Shown: one piece after another, positions 51,728 through 61,181 of the stretch
Numbering within the stretch: the stretch's first letter is position 1
Layout of the letters: each line of letters begins with the position of its first letter
Assembly (NCBI GenBank): GCA_964409505.1
Contig: CAYPDK010000007.1
Span: 1 to 61,450, forward strand
DNA: 61,450 bases
Origin: JADHZC01 sp964409505
GTDB taxonomy: Bacteria; Pseudomonadota; Alphaproteobacteria; Rickettsiales; Rickettsiaceae
Direction: 5' to 3'
Translations under genes and position numbers: made by a program
Notes under the pieces: generated by a model
The model's database searches: none
Seen by the model: the letters and a program-made list of their open reading frames with translations, nothing else
Told to the model about the DNA's origin: nothing

Positions 51728-52675
51728 TTATAATCCCTTAATAAGTATAGTACACATCAAAGGCATATATAGCAGAACAAAAATTATAGACATCAATACA
51801 GTAGAGGCAACTTTAGCAGTTTCCGCTCTGTACAAAGAAGACATAACCACAACATTAGATGCTAATGGTGCTAAGCTAAGTAAATTTAAAGCATTATAGT
51901 AGCTAACGTTTCCGGCATATATCTTGAATAAGAAATAGTCTAATAAGATAAAAAAATTTGTCAATAACGGTAGAAATAAAAATTTATTAGCAAAGGATGC
52001 TAAAATAAATTTTAGCTCAACTTTGAACTCTTTTATTTGAGAAAGCGCTATTCCAACCAATAATACTCCCAAAAAGGAGAAGGTACCTTGAATATTTTTA
52101 TTAAATTCAATTAAAAATACAGGCACAGTAAAACCTAAAAAATTTAATATACATCCTAAAATAAACGCTATGAAAATAGGTAGCTTCAAAATTTTTTTTA
52201 CTAAATACCACCTATTTACTAATTTATCAAAAGAGCATATGTAATAACCAATAGATATTTCGTAGAATGCTACTCCTATCAGGGCAAGAGTATATATACC
52301 CAAAGTATAAGAGTCAAATAATTCTGCAGCTATAGGTAGTACAATATATCCTGTATTTCCTGTCCCCGCAGAAAAAGACAAAATATTTCTATTAAAATCT
52401 TGCCAGATTTTTTTATATCCAATAAAACTAGCAATAGACATAATTGCAGACATACTGAAAGAAATAACAATTATGATAAAATCATGAGCCTTGAAACTAG
52501 TACTTGTCATAATAGAGAAGAACACGATAGGAGCAATAAAATAAAAAAGAAGAGTAGAAATCGTCTCTCCATCTATTTTGTATTTTTTACCAGCAATAAA
52601 CCCTATTAATACAACAATTAAAGAAGATAGAATTTTAAAAAAAACTATCTTGAAGATAACCATATCAAATAACAA
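51728..52675 (-). CDS. AEC family transporter
   Basis: This 315-residue membrane protein has about ten helices and matches the auxin efflux carrier (AEC) fold. IVVLIGFIAGKKYKIDGETISTLLFYFIAPIVFFSIM covers helices 1-2, and FSAGTGNTGYIVLPIAAELF carries the family's N-T-G-x-x-x-x-P signature. PLASNVVVMSSLYRAETAKVAS lies in the C-terminal half. Bacterial members include malate and malonate carriers; the substrate is unknown. It is 40 bases upstream of trxB and probably in the same transcript. Confidence 0.88.
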   Translation of the reverse strand: MLFDMVIFKIVFFKILSSLIVVLIGFIAGKKYKIDGETISTLLFYFIAPIVFFSIMTSTSFKAHDFIIIVISFSMSAIMSIASFIGYKKIWQDFNRNILSFSAGTGNTGYIVLPIAAELFDSYTLGIYTLALIGVAFYEISIGYYICSFDKLVNRWYLVKKILKLPIFIAFILGCILNFLGFTVPVFLIEFNKNIQGTFSFLGVLLVGIALSQIKEFKVELKFILASFANKFLFLPLLTNFFILLDYFLFKIYAGNVSYYNALNLLSLAPLASNVVVMSSLYRAETAKVASTVLMSIIFVLLYMPLMCTILIKGL

Positions 52676-53062
52676 AAGACAATATTATATATAACTTGAA
52701 TTATAAGTATTAAATAAATATAATATCACGAATATATACCTGAATGAATTTATACAGTAATAATTTAAGAATCATTTAGAAATACATGTTTTAGAATATA
52801 TATATCATGACCGCCAATATTACACAGACAAACATTTATAGATCATTCATAAAGAGTTTTGAGTAATAATATTAGGCTATAATTAACATTATATATTTTT
52901 GAAATAAGAATTGCTAATTTTAATTTACTTTTTATATCCATTTGACAAATATTTTATTTGAATTTGTACTAAAACTTACGTAAATTTGAATAATTTTGGT
53001 TAAATTTTATATAATTTAATGTAGATTAAAAGAATTAAATTTTTAATTAAGAAGTTAATTTT
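52676..53062. other. Divergent intergenic region between AEC gene and rplY
   Basis: These 387 very AT-rich bases hold the promoters of both neighbouring units and no gene. Apart from the rplY promoter candidates, I see only runs of A and T and the sequence TATATATATCATGA with no partner. Confidence 0.6.
52986..53015 (+). promoter_or_regulatory. Candidate promoter of rplY-pth-ychF
   Basis: TTGAAT (52986-52991) and a perfect TATAAT (53010-53015) are separated by 18 bases and lie 48 bases before the rplY ATG. A second possibility, TTGACA (52942-52947) with TGTACT (52965-52970) at 17 bases, lies upstream. Either or both may act. Confidence 0.4.
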
Positions 53063-53707
53063 ATGAACAAAATTTCAATTAATGTAGAAAAAAGAAATAA
53101 AATTGGTACATCTAGTTCAAGATTAATAAGAAGTAAGAACCTTGTACCCGCAGTATTATATGGAAAAAACAGGCCTAATATTAGTTTTTCTGTAGATTAT
53201 GCTTTCTTAGAAAAAAGATATAGTCAAATTAGCACTTATTCAGTTCCAATTGAACTCAATATTGATAATGATAAGCATCATGTATTATTGAAAAATATAC
53301 AAACACATCCAATAACAGACAAAATTATCCACGCAGATTTTATCTTTTTAGGAAATAAAACACAAAGAGTAGAAATTCCTCTAATATACAAAAACATTAA
53401 TTCTTTACCTGGAGTAAAAAAAGGAGGATATTTTAATCTTATAAAAAGAAGTATCTTGATTGAGTGTCCTGTCAGTGCTATTGTTTCCTCTATAGACATA
53501 GATCTATTAAAATTTACTGGCCTACGAGTAATAAAATTAAAAGATATAGAGTGCCCTCCTAATGCTAATTTTATAACTCCTCTTGAGACTGTAATAGCTT
53601 CAATCTTGACAAAAAAAGATAATTTAGAGGAAGAAACTCCATCTGATCCGGTATCAGATGAGCAGGTCTCAGTCGATGAAAATCAAAAACCTGCTCCTAA
53701 AAAGTAA
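53063..53707 (+). CDS. rplY: 50S ribosomal protein L25 (CTC form)
   Basis: This L25/CTC-type protein binds 5S rRNA. The 214 residues comprise the N-terminal L25 domain (about 1-90, with RKNLVPAVLYGK replaced by RSKNLVPAVLYGKNRP and HVLLKNIQTHPITDKIIHADF). The TL5-like C-terminal domain (about 92-185) has VEIPLIYKNINSLPGVKKGG. An acidic, proline-rich tail (about 190-214) follows. It heads a run rplY-pth-ychF common in alphaproteobacteria. Confidence 0.96.
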   Translation: MNKISINVEKRNKIGTSSSRLIRSKNLVPAVLYGKNRPNISFSVDYAFLEKRYSQISTYSVPIELNIDNDKHHVLLKNIQTHPITDKIIHADFIFLGNKTQRVEIPLIYKNINSLPGVKKGGYFNLIKRSILIECPVSAIVSSIDIDLLKFTGLRVIKLKDIECPPNANFITPLETVIASILTKKDNLEEETPSDPVSDEQVSVDENQKPAPKK

Positions 53708-53724
53708 GTTATATAAATAGCTTT

Positions 53725-54318
53725 GTGAAATTAATTTTAGGATTAGGTAATCCTGGGTTGGCATATTATAATACAAAACACAATGTTGGTTTTCGGTTTG
53801 TAGATTACATTGCACAAAAAAATGATGTCTCTTGGAGTAGTAAAAAAAATCTTTGGGCTTCTATAGCAAAAGTGAGTAAAAAAAATTTTTTATTATGCAA
53901 ACCCAATCTGTACATGAATTTAAGTGGTAGATCTGTATTTTGTGTAATGAATTACTACAAAATCAGCATAGAGAATTTATTTATCATTCATGATGATATT
54001 GATTTGCCATTTCTTCATTGTAGGTGTAAATTGGGAGGCTCTAGTGGAGGCCATAATGGTTTAAAATCTGTAGATGGGTCCCTAAACTCAAATCTTTATT
54101 TTCGTTTGAGGATTGGTGTTGGAAGAGTAGATAAAAATCTTTCTCCTGATTTGAGTGTAGCAAAATACGTCTTGTCTGATTTTACTCACCAAGAATCAGA
54201 GGCTTTAAGTACTAGAATAAGTTTAATATATACCAAATTTGATTTTTTTTTAGAAAAAAAAATAGAATCATTTAAAAGAGAATTATCTAAAATAAACTCT
54301 TTAGACAAAGTAAGTTAA
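53725..54318 (+). CDS. pth: Peptidyl-tRNA hydrolase
   Basis: Pth recycles peptidyl-tRNA released from stalled ribosomes. The 197-residue protein starts at GTG 53725 and has GLGNPG (6-11) with N10, the catalytic H19 in NTKHNVGF, and KPNLYMNLSG (59-68). HDDIDLP (89-95) and GGSSGGHNGLKS (104-115) complete the active site. It is 17 bases after rplY. Confidence 0.97.
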   Translation: MKLILGLGNPGLAYYNTKHNVGFRFVDYIAQKNDVSWSSKKNLWASIAKVSKKNFLLCKPNLYMNLSGRSVFCVMNYYKISIENLFIIHDDIDLPFLHCRCKLGGSSGGHNGLKSVDGSLNSNLYFRLRIGVGRVDKNLSPDLSVAKYVLSDFTHQESEALSTRISLIYTKFDFFLEKKIESFKRELSKINSLDKVS

Positions 54319-54339
54319 AAAGATTATAGCTAGGTTAAG

Positions 54340-55440
54340 ATGCCTTTAAAATGTGGAATAATAGGTATGCCAAATGTAGGTAAGTCTACATTATTTAATG
54401 CACTTACAGCAAGTACTGCTGCCGAAGTTGCAAATTATCCATTTTGTACTATAGAGCCAAATTTTGGTTCAGTAAACGTACCAGATCAGAGATTAAACAT
54501 ATTAGCAGGATTCGTTAATTCAGAAAAAATATCACCAACAACAATAGAATTTATTGATATTGCAGGACTCGTTAAAGGAGCCAGTCAAGGAGAGGGTTTA
54601 GGTAATAAATTCTTATCACATATAAAATCTGTCGATGCAATACTTCATGTCATAAGATGCTTTGAAAATGAAAAAATTACTTCTGTAAATAGTATCTTTG
54701 ATCCTATAAAAGATCTAGAAATTATAAATACAGAATTAATGTTAGCAGATATAAATACAGCAGAACAAAGACTAACCAAAATAAATAAAGATAAAACACT
54801 ATCTAAAGAAGAAATAGCAAAATATAAATTACTGTTAGAACAATATTTACAACATCTAAATGAAGGAAAATTTTTAGGGGAAATAAAAAATTTAGAGAAA
54901 ATTCCTAATACTGAATTTTTAACTTCAAAACCTGTAATATATGTGTGTAATGTTTCAGAAGAAGAGGTTTTTCTAAATACTGAAAATAAATATTATAATC
55001 AAATCCTAGATATAGGAAAAAAATCTAATATTAAGAATTTAAAAATCTCTTCCAAATTAGAATATGAGCTTTCTGAAATAAAAGATAAATTGGAAAGAGA
55101 AAATTTTCTGAAAAGTCTAGGAATACATAACAGTAGTTTAGATAAAATAATAAAACTAGTTTATAATGTACTAAATCTAAAGTCTTTTTACACAATTGGT
55201 AAAAAGGAATCGAAATCTTGGAGCTTTGTAGAAGGCATTATTGCAGAACACGCAGCAGGATTAATACATAGTGATATTAAAGATGGCTTTATCAAAGCTG
55301 AAGTGGTAAAGTACCAAGATTACATAGAATACAAAGATATAAACCTTATAAGAGAAAAAGGTAAAGTCAGAATCGAAGGTAAAAATTATAAGGTACAGGA
55401 TTCTGATACAATAGTTTTTAAGTTTAGAAAAAATACATAA
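54340..55440 (+). CDS. ychF: Redox-regulated ATPase/GTPase YchF
   Basis: YchF is an Obg-family P-loop protein that hydrolyses ATP and binds ribosomes. The 366-residue protein has G1 GMPNVGKST (9-17), G3 DIAGLVKGASQGEGLGNKFL (about 73-92) and the noncanonical G4 region. A coiled-coil insertion (about 128-200) and a C-terminal TGS domain (about 282-364, SWSFVEG and IIAEHAAGLIHSDIKDGFIKAEV) follow. It ends the rplY-pth-ychF run, 21 bases after pth. Confidence 0.96.
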   Translation: MPLKCGIIGMPNVGKSTLFNALTASTAAEVANYPFCTIEPNFGSVNVPDQRLNILAGFVNSEKISPTTIEFIDIAGLVKGASQGEGLGNKFLSHIKSVDAILHVIRCFENEKITSVNSIFDPIKDLEIINTELMLADINTAEQRLTKINKDKTLSKEEIAKYKLLLEQYLQHLNEGKFLGEIKNLEKIPNTEFLTSKPVIYVCNVSEEEVFLNTENKYYNQILDIGKKSNIKNLKISSKLEYELSEIKDKLERENFLKSLGIHNSSLDKIIKLVYNVLNLKSFYTIGKKESKSWSFVEGIIAEHAAGLIHSDIKDGFIKAEVVKYQDYIEYKDINLIREKGKVRIEGKNYKVQDSDTIVFKFRKNT

Positions 55441-55478
55441 ATTATGCTAAAAATGAATCTAAAAAAAATTGTTAATAT

Positions 55479-56687
55479 ATGAAAAAAATAGGTAAAATTT
55501 CTCCTTTTTTTGTATATTTAATATCCCCCCTTTCCTCCTTTGGAGAAACATTCTTTACCATCTCTTTGCCCTATATTGCAAAGGATTTTGATAATCATGT
55601 TGGGCTCATTCAATTTTCAAACGTGTTATTTTATTGTGGATTTAGCCTAGGAATACTGACTCTTGGGATGATTTCTGACATAGTAGGACGAAAACCAGTT
55701 TTTGTATCAGGAATTTTATTATATTCAGTATTCTCGTTAACTATAAGTTATAGTAAAACTATGCTATATTTTTCAATTTTTAGATTTTTTCAAGCATATT
55801 CTATAAGTGTTTGTTCTGTAGTGGGACAAGCAATGATTAGAGACTCTTATCAAAAAAGGTCTCTATCTTATATGTATATTACTATGTCTATATCTATCGC
55901 ATTACTGCCAGCATTAGGAAATGTTTTAGGAGGTTACCTACTTGAGTATTTTACATGGCAAGTTACATTTAAATTTGTCTCTTGTGTTGTTCTTTTTTTA
56001 TTTTTAGTCTTTCTTTTGTTTTTACCAGAAACAAATGCTTTTCCAAGTACTTTAAAACAACAAAAAATATACCTAATATTTCAAGTGATAATAAAGGACA
56101 AAATATTTTTATTAAATGCTCTTATTGTAGGAGCCTTTAATGGAGTGCTTTATGGTTTTTTTATTCAGGCCCCTTTTCTTTTCATAGAAGATATAAAACT
56201 ATCTTCATCTTCTTATTCAAAGTTACTATTACTTATGAATATATCTACCCTATTAGGAAATATGATCAGCATCTATCTGATATATAAGAAAATTAGGAGA
56301 TCTGATATAAAACAATTAGGTCTAAATATTAGTATTATTGGATGTACACTTCTGTATATAGCTTCAATTTTTTTAAATGCACATCTTCACAATTCTTTCT
56401 TAGTGGTAATAGCTGTATTTATTCCTATGATGATACATGTAATAGGACATAGTTTGTTAATTCCTATGATATTGAGCGCAGCACTTAAAAAATATAACAA
56501 ATCTCTTGGAATAGCAGGCTCAATATTCGGAGCAAGTTATTATTTAGTTACTGCAATAATCATATTGATCATCGCAGTCATTCATGAGACTTCTATAGAA
56601 AAATATTCTATATTATGTATAATATGCATGTTGCTCTCTTCTATCGCTATAGCATATATTAATAGAAATAAGAAAAGTTCTACTTAA
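55479..56687 (+). CDS. MFS transporter, Bcr/CflA-like, copy 3
   Basis: This twelve-helix carrier of 402 residues has motif A as GMISDIVGRKPVF (about 61-73), RFFQAYSISVCSVVGQAMIRD in helix 4 and LPETNAFP in the central region. It belongs to the same broad group as the two carriers at 36243-38734. It is much less like them than they are like each other, so it is not part of that recent duplication. Its last four bases overlap the end of ruvC on the other strand (shared TTAA). Confidence 0.87.
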   Translation: MKKIGKISPFFVYLISPLSSFGETFFTISLPYIAKDFDNHVGLIQFSNVLFYCGFSLGILTLGMISDIVGRKPVFVSGILLYSVFSLTISYSKTMLYFSIFRFFQAYSISVCSVVGQAMIRDSYQKRSLSYMYITMSISIALLPALGNVLGGYLLEYFTWQVTFKFVSCVVLFLFLVFLLFLPETNAFPSTLKQQKIYLIFQVIIKDKIFLLNALIVGAFNGVLYGFFIQAPFLFIEDIKLSSSSYSKLLLLMNISTLLGNMISIYLIYKKIRRSDIKQLGLNISIIGCTLLYIASIFLNAHLHNSFLVVIAVFIPMMIHVIGHSLLIPMILSAALKKYNKSLGIAGSIFGASYYLVTAIIILIIAVIHETSIEKYSILCIICMLLSSIAIAYINRNKKSST

Positions 56688-57202
56688 TATTTCTGAATAA
56701 AGACCTGCTTCTCGGATATAGAACAGGTATAGGCTATAGCCAGCGCATCCGCATGATCTGAAGAAAAAATCTCAGTGCGTTCCAAATTTTTTACCAAATG
56801 AGGCATCATATACAAAATCTGATTTTTAGTAGCATGGCCAGAACCTACTATAGATTTTTTTATATAGTTAGGCGCGTACTCATAAAAATTTACAGTATCT
56901 CCTTTTTCACCAATAACACTCATAATCGCTCCTCGAACATATGCAAGTTTTAAAGAAGATGCAGGATTCATATTTACAAAACTCTTTTCCATAGCCACTC
57001 TTTCTATTTCATAAAGAGAGAGAATATTTTTTATATAACTAGAAATAAAGAATAATCTCTTGTGAAGGCAATCCTTTTTAGAAGTATTCAATATCACTCC
57101 ACCTTTAATATACCTCACCACATCTCTATGTTCTGCATACTCAGTATGAATAACAGCCCACCCAGAGTGATTAATAGAAGGATCTATTCCTAAAATGCGC
57201 AT
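56684..57202 (-). CDS. ruvC: Holliday junction resolvase RuvC
   Basis: RuvC cuts Holliday junctions during recombination with RuvAB. The 172-residue protein keeps the four acidic residues: D7 (GIDPSINHSGWAVI), E72 (AMEKSFVNMNP), D149 and D152 (SSDHADALAIAYT). Its stop overlaps the end of the third MFS gene convergently by four bases. Confidence 0.96.
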   Translation of the reverse strand: MRILGIDPSINHSGWAVIHTEYAEHRDVVRYIKGGVILNTSKKDCLHKRLFFISSYIKNILSLYEIERVAMEKSFVNMNPASSLKLAYVRGAIMSVIGEKGDTVNFYEYAPNYIKKSIVGSGHATKNQILYMMPHLVKNLERTEIFSSDHADALAIAYTCSISEKQVFIQKY

Positions 57203-57304
57203 CAGCTAAATTAGTTCACATTAACAATAAACAAGTAGCAGCCCTTAACTCTAATGAAACAAGAAAATCTATCTAAAAATATCTCTTCTCAAAGTTAAAA
57301 TCAC

Positions 57305-58627
57305 TTATCTGTCTTTCATTTTAATAAATTTTTGACCCTGCGAGCCTTTGTATAATTGTCTTGGCCTACTCAATCTTAGATCCCCTTCTTCAAAAAATTC
57401 ATTCCACTGAGCTACCCACCCAGCACATCTTGCAATAGCAAACATAACAGTAAACATACGACTAGGAATCCCAAGAGTCTCATATATAATGCCAGAGTAA
57501 AAATCTACATTAGGGTACAATTTTCTCGTGATAAAATACTCTTCATTAAGAGCTATTTTTTCTAATTCTTGAGCAATCATTAACTTATTATAAGAGTTTT
57601 TATCAACTGACATTTCTTGAGAAATATTTTTTAATATTTCAGTACAATTATCTTTTAGCACTCGAGCTCTTGGATCAAAATTTTTATACACTCTGTGTCC
57701 AAAACCCATAAGTCTAAAATCATCTTCCGGAGACTTGGCTTTTTTAATGTAAAAAGGGATATTTTCCACTGTTTGGATTTGCTCAAGCATTTTAACAACA
57801 GCCTCATTAGCTCCACCATGTAGGTGTCCCCAAAGAGAAGACACACCAGAACTAAGACAAGCAAACAGATTAGTCCCAGAGGATGCTACTGTTCGCACTG
57901 TTGATGTGGAAGCATTTTGTTCATGATCTGCATGAAGTATCAATACCTTATTAAGAGCCTTGCTTAAGATTTTAAAGATTTTTGCATCTACAGAGGCTTG
58001 ATTCATGGGAGAGGATTTAATCATGTATAAAAAATTTTCTGCATATCCAAGTTTTGCAGAAGGATAAATAAATTTTTGACAGGTCAGATATTTATATATC
58101 ATTACGGCAATAATAGGTATTTGTGCTATTGCTATAATACTAATAGCCTCCCTTTCCTCTTTATTAGCCGAATCAAATTTATTCCAATAAAAACTAGACA
58201 TAGCCCCCATAGCTGAGATCAGTATAGACATAGGATGGGATTCAATAGAAAAACAATCAAATATATTAAATAAATTTTCATTAACTAAAGAATTTTCTAA
58301 AATTTTCTGACTAAAAGAGTTATATTCTGTACGATTAGGTAATTTTTTATAAAGTAGTAGAAATACAATTTCTAAAAAATCACAATTTTCTGCTAAATCT
58401 TCTATATTGTAACCTCTATGCTTTAATATGCTTTTATTCCCGTCAATGAAGGTAATTTCTGATGAGCAAGAAGCAGTAGACATAAAGCCCGGATCATAGG
58501 TAAAATATCCACTTATCTTATATAAAGAGCTAATATCTATTACATCCGGTCCACAAGTAGATTTTTTTATTGGTAATTGGAATTCTTGACCATTTATATT
58601 TAAACTTGCAAATTCATCTTCAATCAT
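57305..58627 (-). CDS. gltA: Citrate synthase
   Basis: GltA condenses acetyl-CoA and oxaloacetate, the entry step of the TCA cycle. The 440-residue protein is the bacterial type II form. The catalytic residues are H270 (GHLHGGANEAV), H311 (GFGHRVYKNFDPRA) and D375 (YPNVDFYSG); LHADHEQNAS (231-240) is also intact. It feeds the cycle that the Sdh complex shares. It is transcribed in the same direction as mraY, 96 bases downstream of it. Confidence 0.98.
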   Translation of the reverse strand: MIEDEFASLNINGQEFQLPIKKSTCGPDVIDISSLYKISGYFTYDPGFMSTASCSSEITFIDGNKSILKHRGYNIEDLAENCDFLEIVFLLLYKKLPNRTEYNSFSQKILENSLVNENLFNIFDCFSIESHPMSILISAMGAMSSFYWNKFDSANKEEREAISIIAIAQIPIIAVMIYKYLTCQKFIYPSAKLGYAENFLYMIKSSPMNQASVDAKIFKILSKALNKVLILHADHEQNASTSTVRTVASSGTNLFACLSSGVSSLWGHLHGGANEAVVKMLEQIQTVENIPFYIKKAKSPEDDFRLMGFGHRVYKNFDPRARVLKDNCTEILKNISQEMSVDKNSYNKLMIAQELEKIALNEEYFITRKLYPNVDFYSGIIYETLGIPSRMFTVMFAIARCAGWVAQWNEFFEEGDLRLSRPRQLYKGSQGQKFIKMKDR

Positions 58628-58723
58628 AAACTATTTATTACTCATCGTTACAAATTTCATTACCAATAATACTAAATATAATCTACTTTTATTGCAACCC
58701 AATAAATCAAATTTTCTAGCCTT

Positions 58724-59779
58724 TTATATAAATAGCAACAAAAAAAGACCTATTATTGAAAAAATAAGAGAAAAAATACTAAATCTTTCTACTATTTTTT
58801 CTTCATTAATTTTGAGCATTTGAAAGTGATGATGCACTGGACTCATTAAAAATACTCTTTTTCCTTTTGAGATTTTAAAATAGGAAACTTGTATGATAAC
58901 AGATAAAGTTTCCACTACAAGTATAATACCTACTATAGCAAGAAAAAATTCTTTTTTGGTAATAACACTAATAGTTCCTATTACGCCTCCTAAAGCAAGA
59001 CTACCAGTATCACCCAAAAACACCTCTGCAGGCTTGGCGTTATACCATAAAAAACAAAGACTTCCACCAAGAAGGGCAAAAATTATAATTAAAATCTCGT
59101 TTACAGACCCTGTATAAGTAGTACTAAAATATTCAGACAAATAAGCATCTGCAGAAACGTAAATTGCTATTCCAAAGCAAATCAATACGTGAATTACTAC
59201 CTTGATAGCAAGCCCATCTAACCCATCTGTTAAATTAACAGCATTTGAACAACCAACAATAACTAAAATAGCAAAAACTACATAATATCCCTCTAAAGAA
59301 AAAAGTTGCTTATTTAAAAAGAATACTACTTCTTCTAGTCCGTCACTTGAAAAATATTTATATAAATAATATGAAATAATACTTATTAAAACTTGAAAAA
59401 ATATTTTCTTTCGAACACTTAATCCGTGATAATGAGTATTTTTTATTTTTAAATAATCATCTATAAAACCTAGTCCTGAAAAGCTTAAGAAAGAGAACAT
59501 TACAACCCAAAAAAATGAATCGAGTAAATTTATAAAAACAAAAGACGATATAACAGATGATATTATAATGATAACTCCACCCAAGATCGGAGTTGTAGAT
59601 TTTGTCAAATCCTTTATGTAATATTTCCTTATTTTTTTTGCTCCATTTTGGAACTTCTTTATAAAAAGAATATATTTTTTTGCCAGCAAAAAAGACAATA
59701 TAAGACTAAGTGAAAACGCTCCTATCATTCTCACTATCAAAGAATTTTCAAAAAATTTCTGAATAACATTATAAAACAT
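58724..59779 (-). CDS. mraY: Phospho-MurNAc-pentapeptide transferase
   Basis: MraY makes lipid I at the inner membrane by joining UDP-MurNAc-pentapeptide to undecaprenyl phosphate. The 351-residue protein has ten hydrophobic helices. Signatures are TPILGGVIII, the aspartate pair GFIDDYLKIKN, NAVNLTDGLDGLA (catalytic aspartate region) and AEVFLGDTGSLALGG, with the C-terminal MSPVHHHFQ loop. It overlaps murF by 11 bases. All catalytic segments look intact. Confidence 0.97.
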   Translation of the reverse strand: MFYNVIQKFFENSLIVRMIGAFSLSLILSFLLAKKYILFIKKFQNGAKKIRKYYIKDLTKSTTPILGGVIIIISSVISSFVFINLLDSFFWVVMFSFLSFSGLGFIDDYLKIKNTHYHGLSVRKKIFFQVLISIISYYLYKYFSSDGLEEVVFFLNKQLFSLEGYYVVFAILVIVGCSNAVNLTDGLDGLAIKVVIHVLICFGIAIYVSADAYLSEYFSTTYTGSVNEILIIIFALLGGSLCFLWYNAKPAEVFLGDTGSLALGGVIGTISVITKKEFFLAIVGIILVVETLSVIIQVSYFKISKGKRVFLMSPVHHHFQMLKINEEKIVERFSIFSLIFSIIGLFLLLFI

Positions 59780-61181
59780 CTCTTACACCAAAATATCTAA
59801 CTATATTCTCAAAATGAAGCGAGCGTGAGGCCTTTAACAAGATAATAGAATCTTTCGTTATAATTTTATCAAAATCATTTATAAAATTACCTACATGATC
59901 ATATGTATAAGATTGAATTTCTGTATTACAGTTAAATTTAAGATAGACTTGCCTAAATAAATTACCTATTAAGATCACAATTTTCACTCCAGAACTTTTT
60001 ATATAGGGTATCATTTCAAGATGATATTTTACAGAGTGCTTACCAAGTTCATTCATATCTCCTAAAATTGCAACTTTAAAGCCTGTCATATATGACAAAG
60101 ATTTAAGCGATTGTTTTAAAGCATAAGGATTAGAATTATAATAATCACAAATTAAAAGATGTTTTTTATTTTCTGTATGTACTGTAAGTATTTTACCTCT
60201 TCCAATGTTAGGAATAAATTCTTTAAGATAGAGTATTACTTTTTCAATATCTAATTTCATAATATATGCAAATAAAAGTATAATTGCAAAATTATCTCCA
60301 AAATATTCTGCAATATAGCTCCTTGAGAAGCAATATTTAGTACCCCCAATAAAATATACAAATCTTACGAAAGATTCACTAAAATAATAGGAATCAAATA
60401 CAACCTCAGCACTAGTTTTACTTCTACCAAAGAAAAAAACGTTTTTAATAGCAAGAGACCTTATATAGTCTTGAATTATATTAGTATACTTAATGTTTTT
60501 ATTCAAAAGTGCAATTCCTGAAAGAGGATTAATTGATCTTAAAAGCTCGCATTTTGCGTGCGTAAGATCCTTAAGTGAGCCAAAATTTTCTAGGTGAGCA
60601 GGCTTAATTCCTGTAAGAACTACAATATCTGGACGTACAATCTCTGAATAGGATAAAATTTCGTTTTTTTTACTAATACCCATTTCAATTACAGAATATT
60701 TTACGTCTAAATCTATAGAAGCTAGGTTAATAAGAATACCTAAATAGTTGTTAAAATTTTTTCTACTAGCAAAAACTCTCCCAAATTTAGAAAGTACAAA
60801 TTTAAAAATATTTTTTGTGGTAGTTTTACCATAACTGCCGCTAATACCTATAAATAAGGCTTTAGAATTTTTTCTTTTATATAATGCAAGTTTTTTTAAT
60901 GCTAAAAAACTATCCTCTACCCTAATTAAGAAATTAGGATTTACATCTTTTATAGATTTCGAAACAATCGCACAAGAGGCTCCATGATTTAGTGCATCCT
61001 GAACAAAAATATGACCATCTCGTGATCCAATATCCAAAGCAATAAAAATATCTCCCTCCTCAACGTCCTTAGAATTGATCTCTATTTTAGAACTTTCTAA
61101 AGATTTTTGTGATAAAAGTAATTGGACCGATAACGCTTCCTCTAGTTCTTTAGCTCGCCAAATAACTCTACCACTACCCAT
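59769..61181 (-). CDS. murF: UDP-MurNAc-tripeptide-D-Ala-D-Ala ligase
   Basis: MurF adds D-Ala-D-Ala to the UDP-MurNAc-tripeptide in the cytoplasm. The 470-residue Mur ligase has the N-terminal domain (about 1-105, with SKDVEEGDIFIALDIGSRDGHIFV). The ATP-binding domain has GISGSYGKTTTKN (112-124) and VIEMGISKKNEI, and the C-terminal domain has DYYNSNPYALKQSLK and LGDMNELGKHSVKYH. Its start overlaps the end of murE by eight bases. Confidence 0.95.
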   Translation of the reverse strand: MGSGRVIWRAKELEEALSVQLLLSQKSLESSKIEINSKDVEEGDIFIALDIGSRDGHIFVQDALNHGASCAIVSKSIKDVNPNFLIRVEDSFLALKKLALYKRKNSKALFIGISGSYGKTTTKNIFKFVLSKFGRVFASRKNFNNYLGILINLASIDLDVKYSVIEMGISKKNEILSYSEIVRPDIVVLTGIKPAHLENFGSLKDLTHAKCELLRSINPLSGIALLNKNIKYTNIIQDYIRSLAIKNVFFFGRSKTSAEVVFDSYYFSESFVRFVYFIGGTKYCFSRSYIAEYFGDNFAIILLFAYIMKLDIEKVILYLKEFIPNIGRGKILTVHTENKKHLLICDYYNSNPYALKQSLKSLSYMTGFKVAILGDMNELGKHSVKYHLEMIPYIKSSGVKIVILIGNLFRQVYLKFNCNTEIQSYTYDHVGNFINDFDKIITKDSIILLKASRSLHFENIVRYFGVRDVL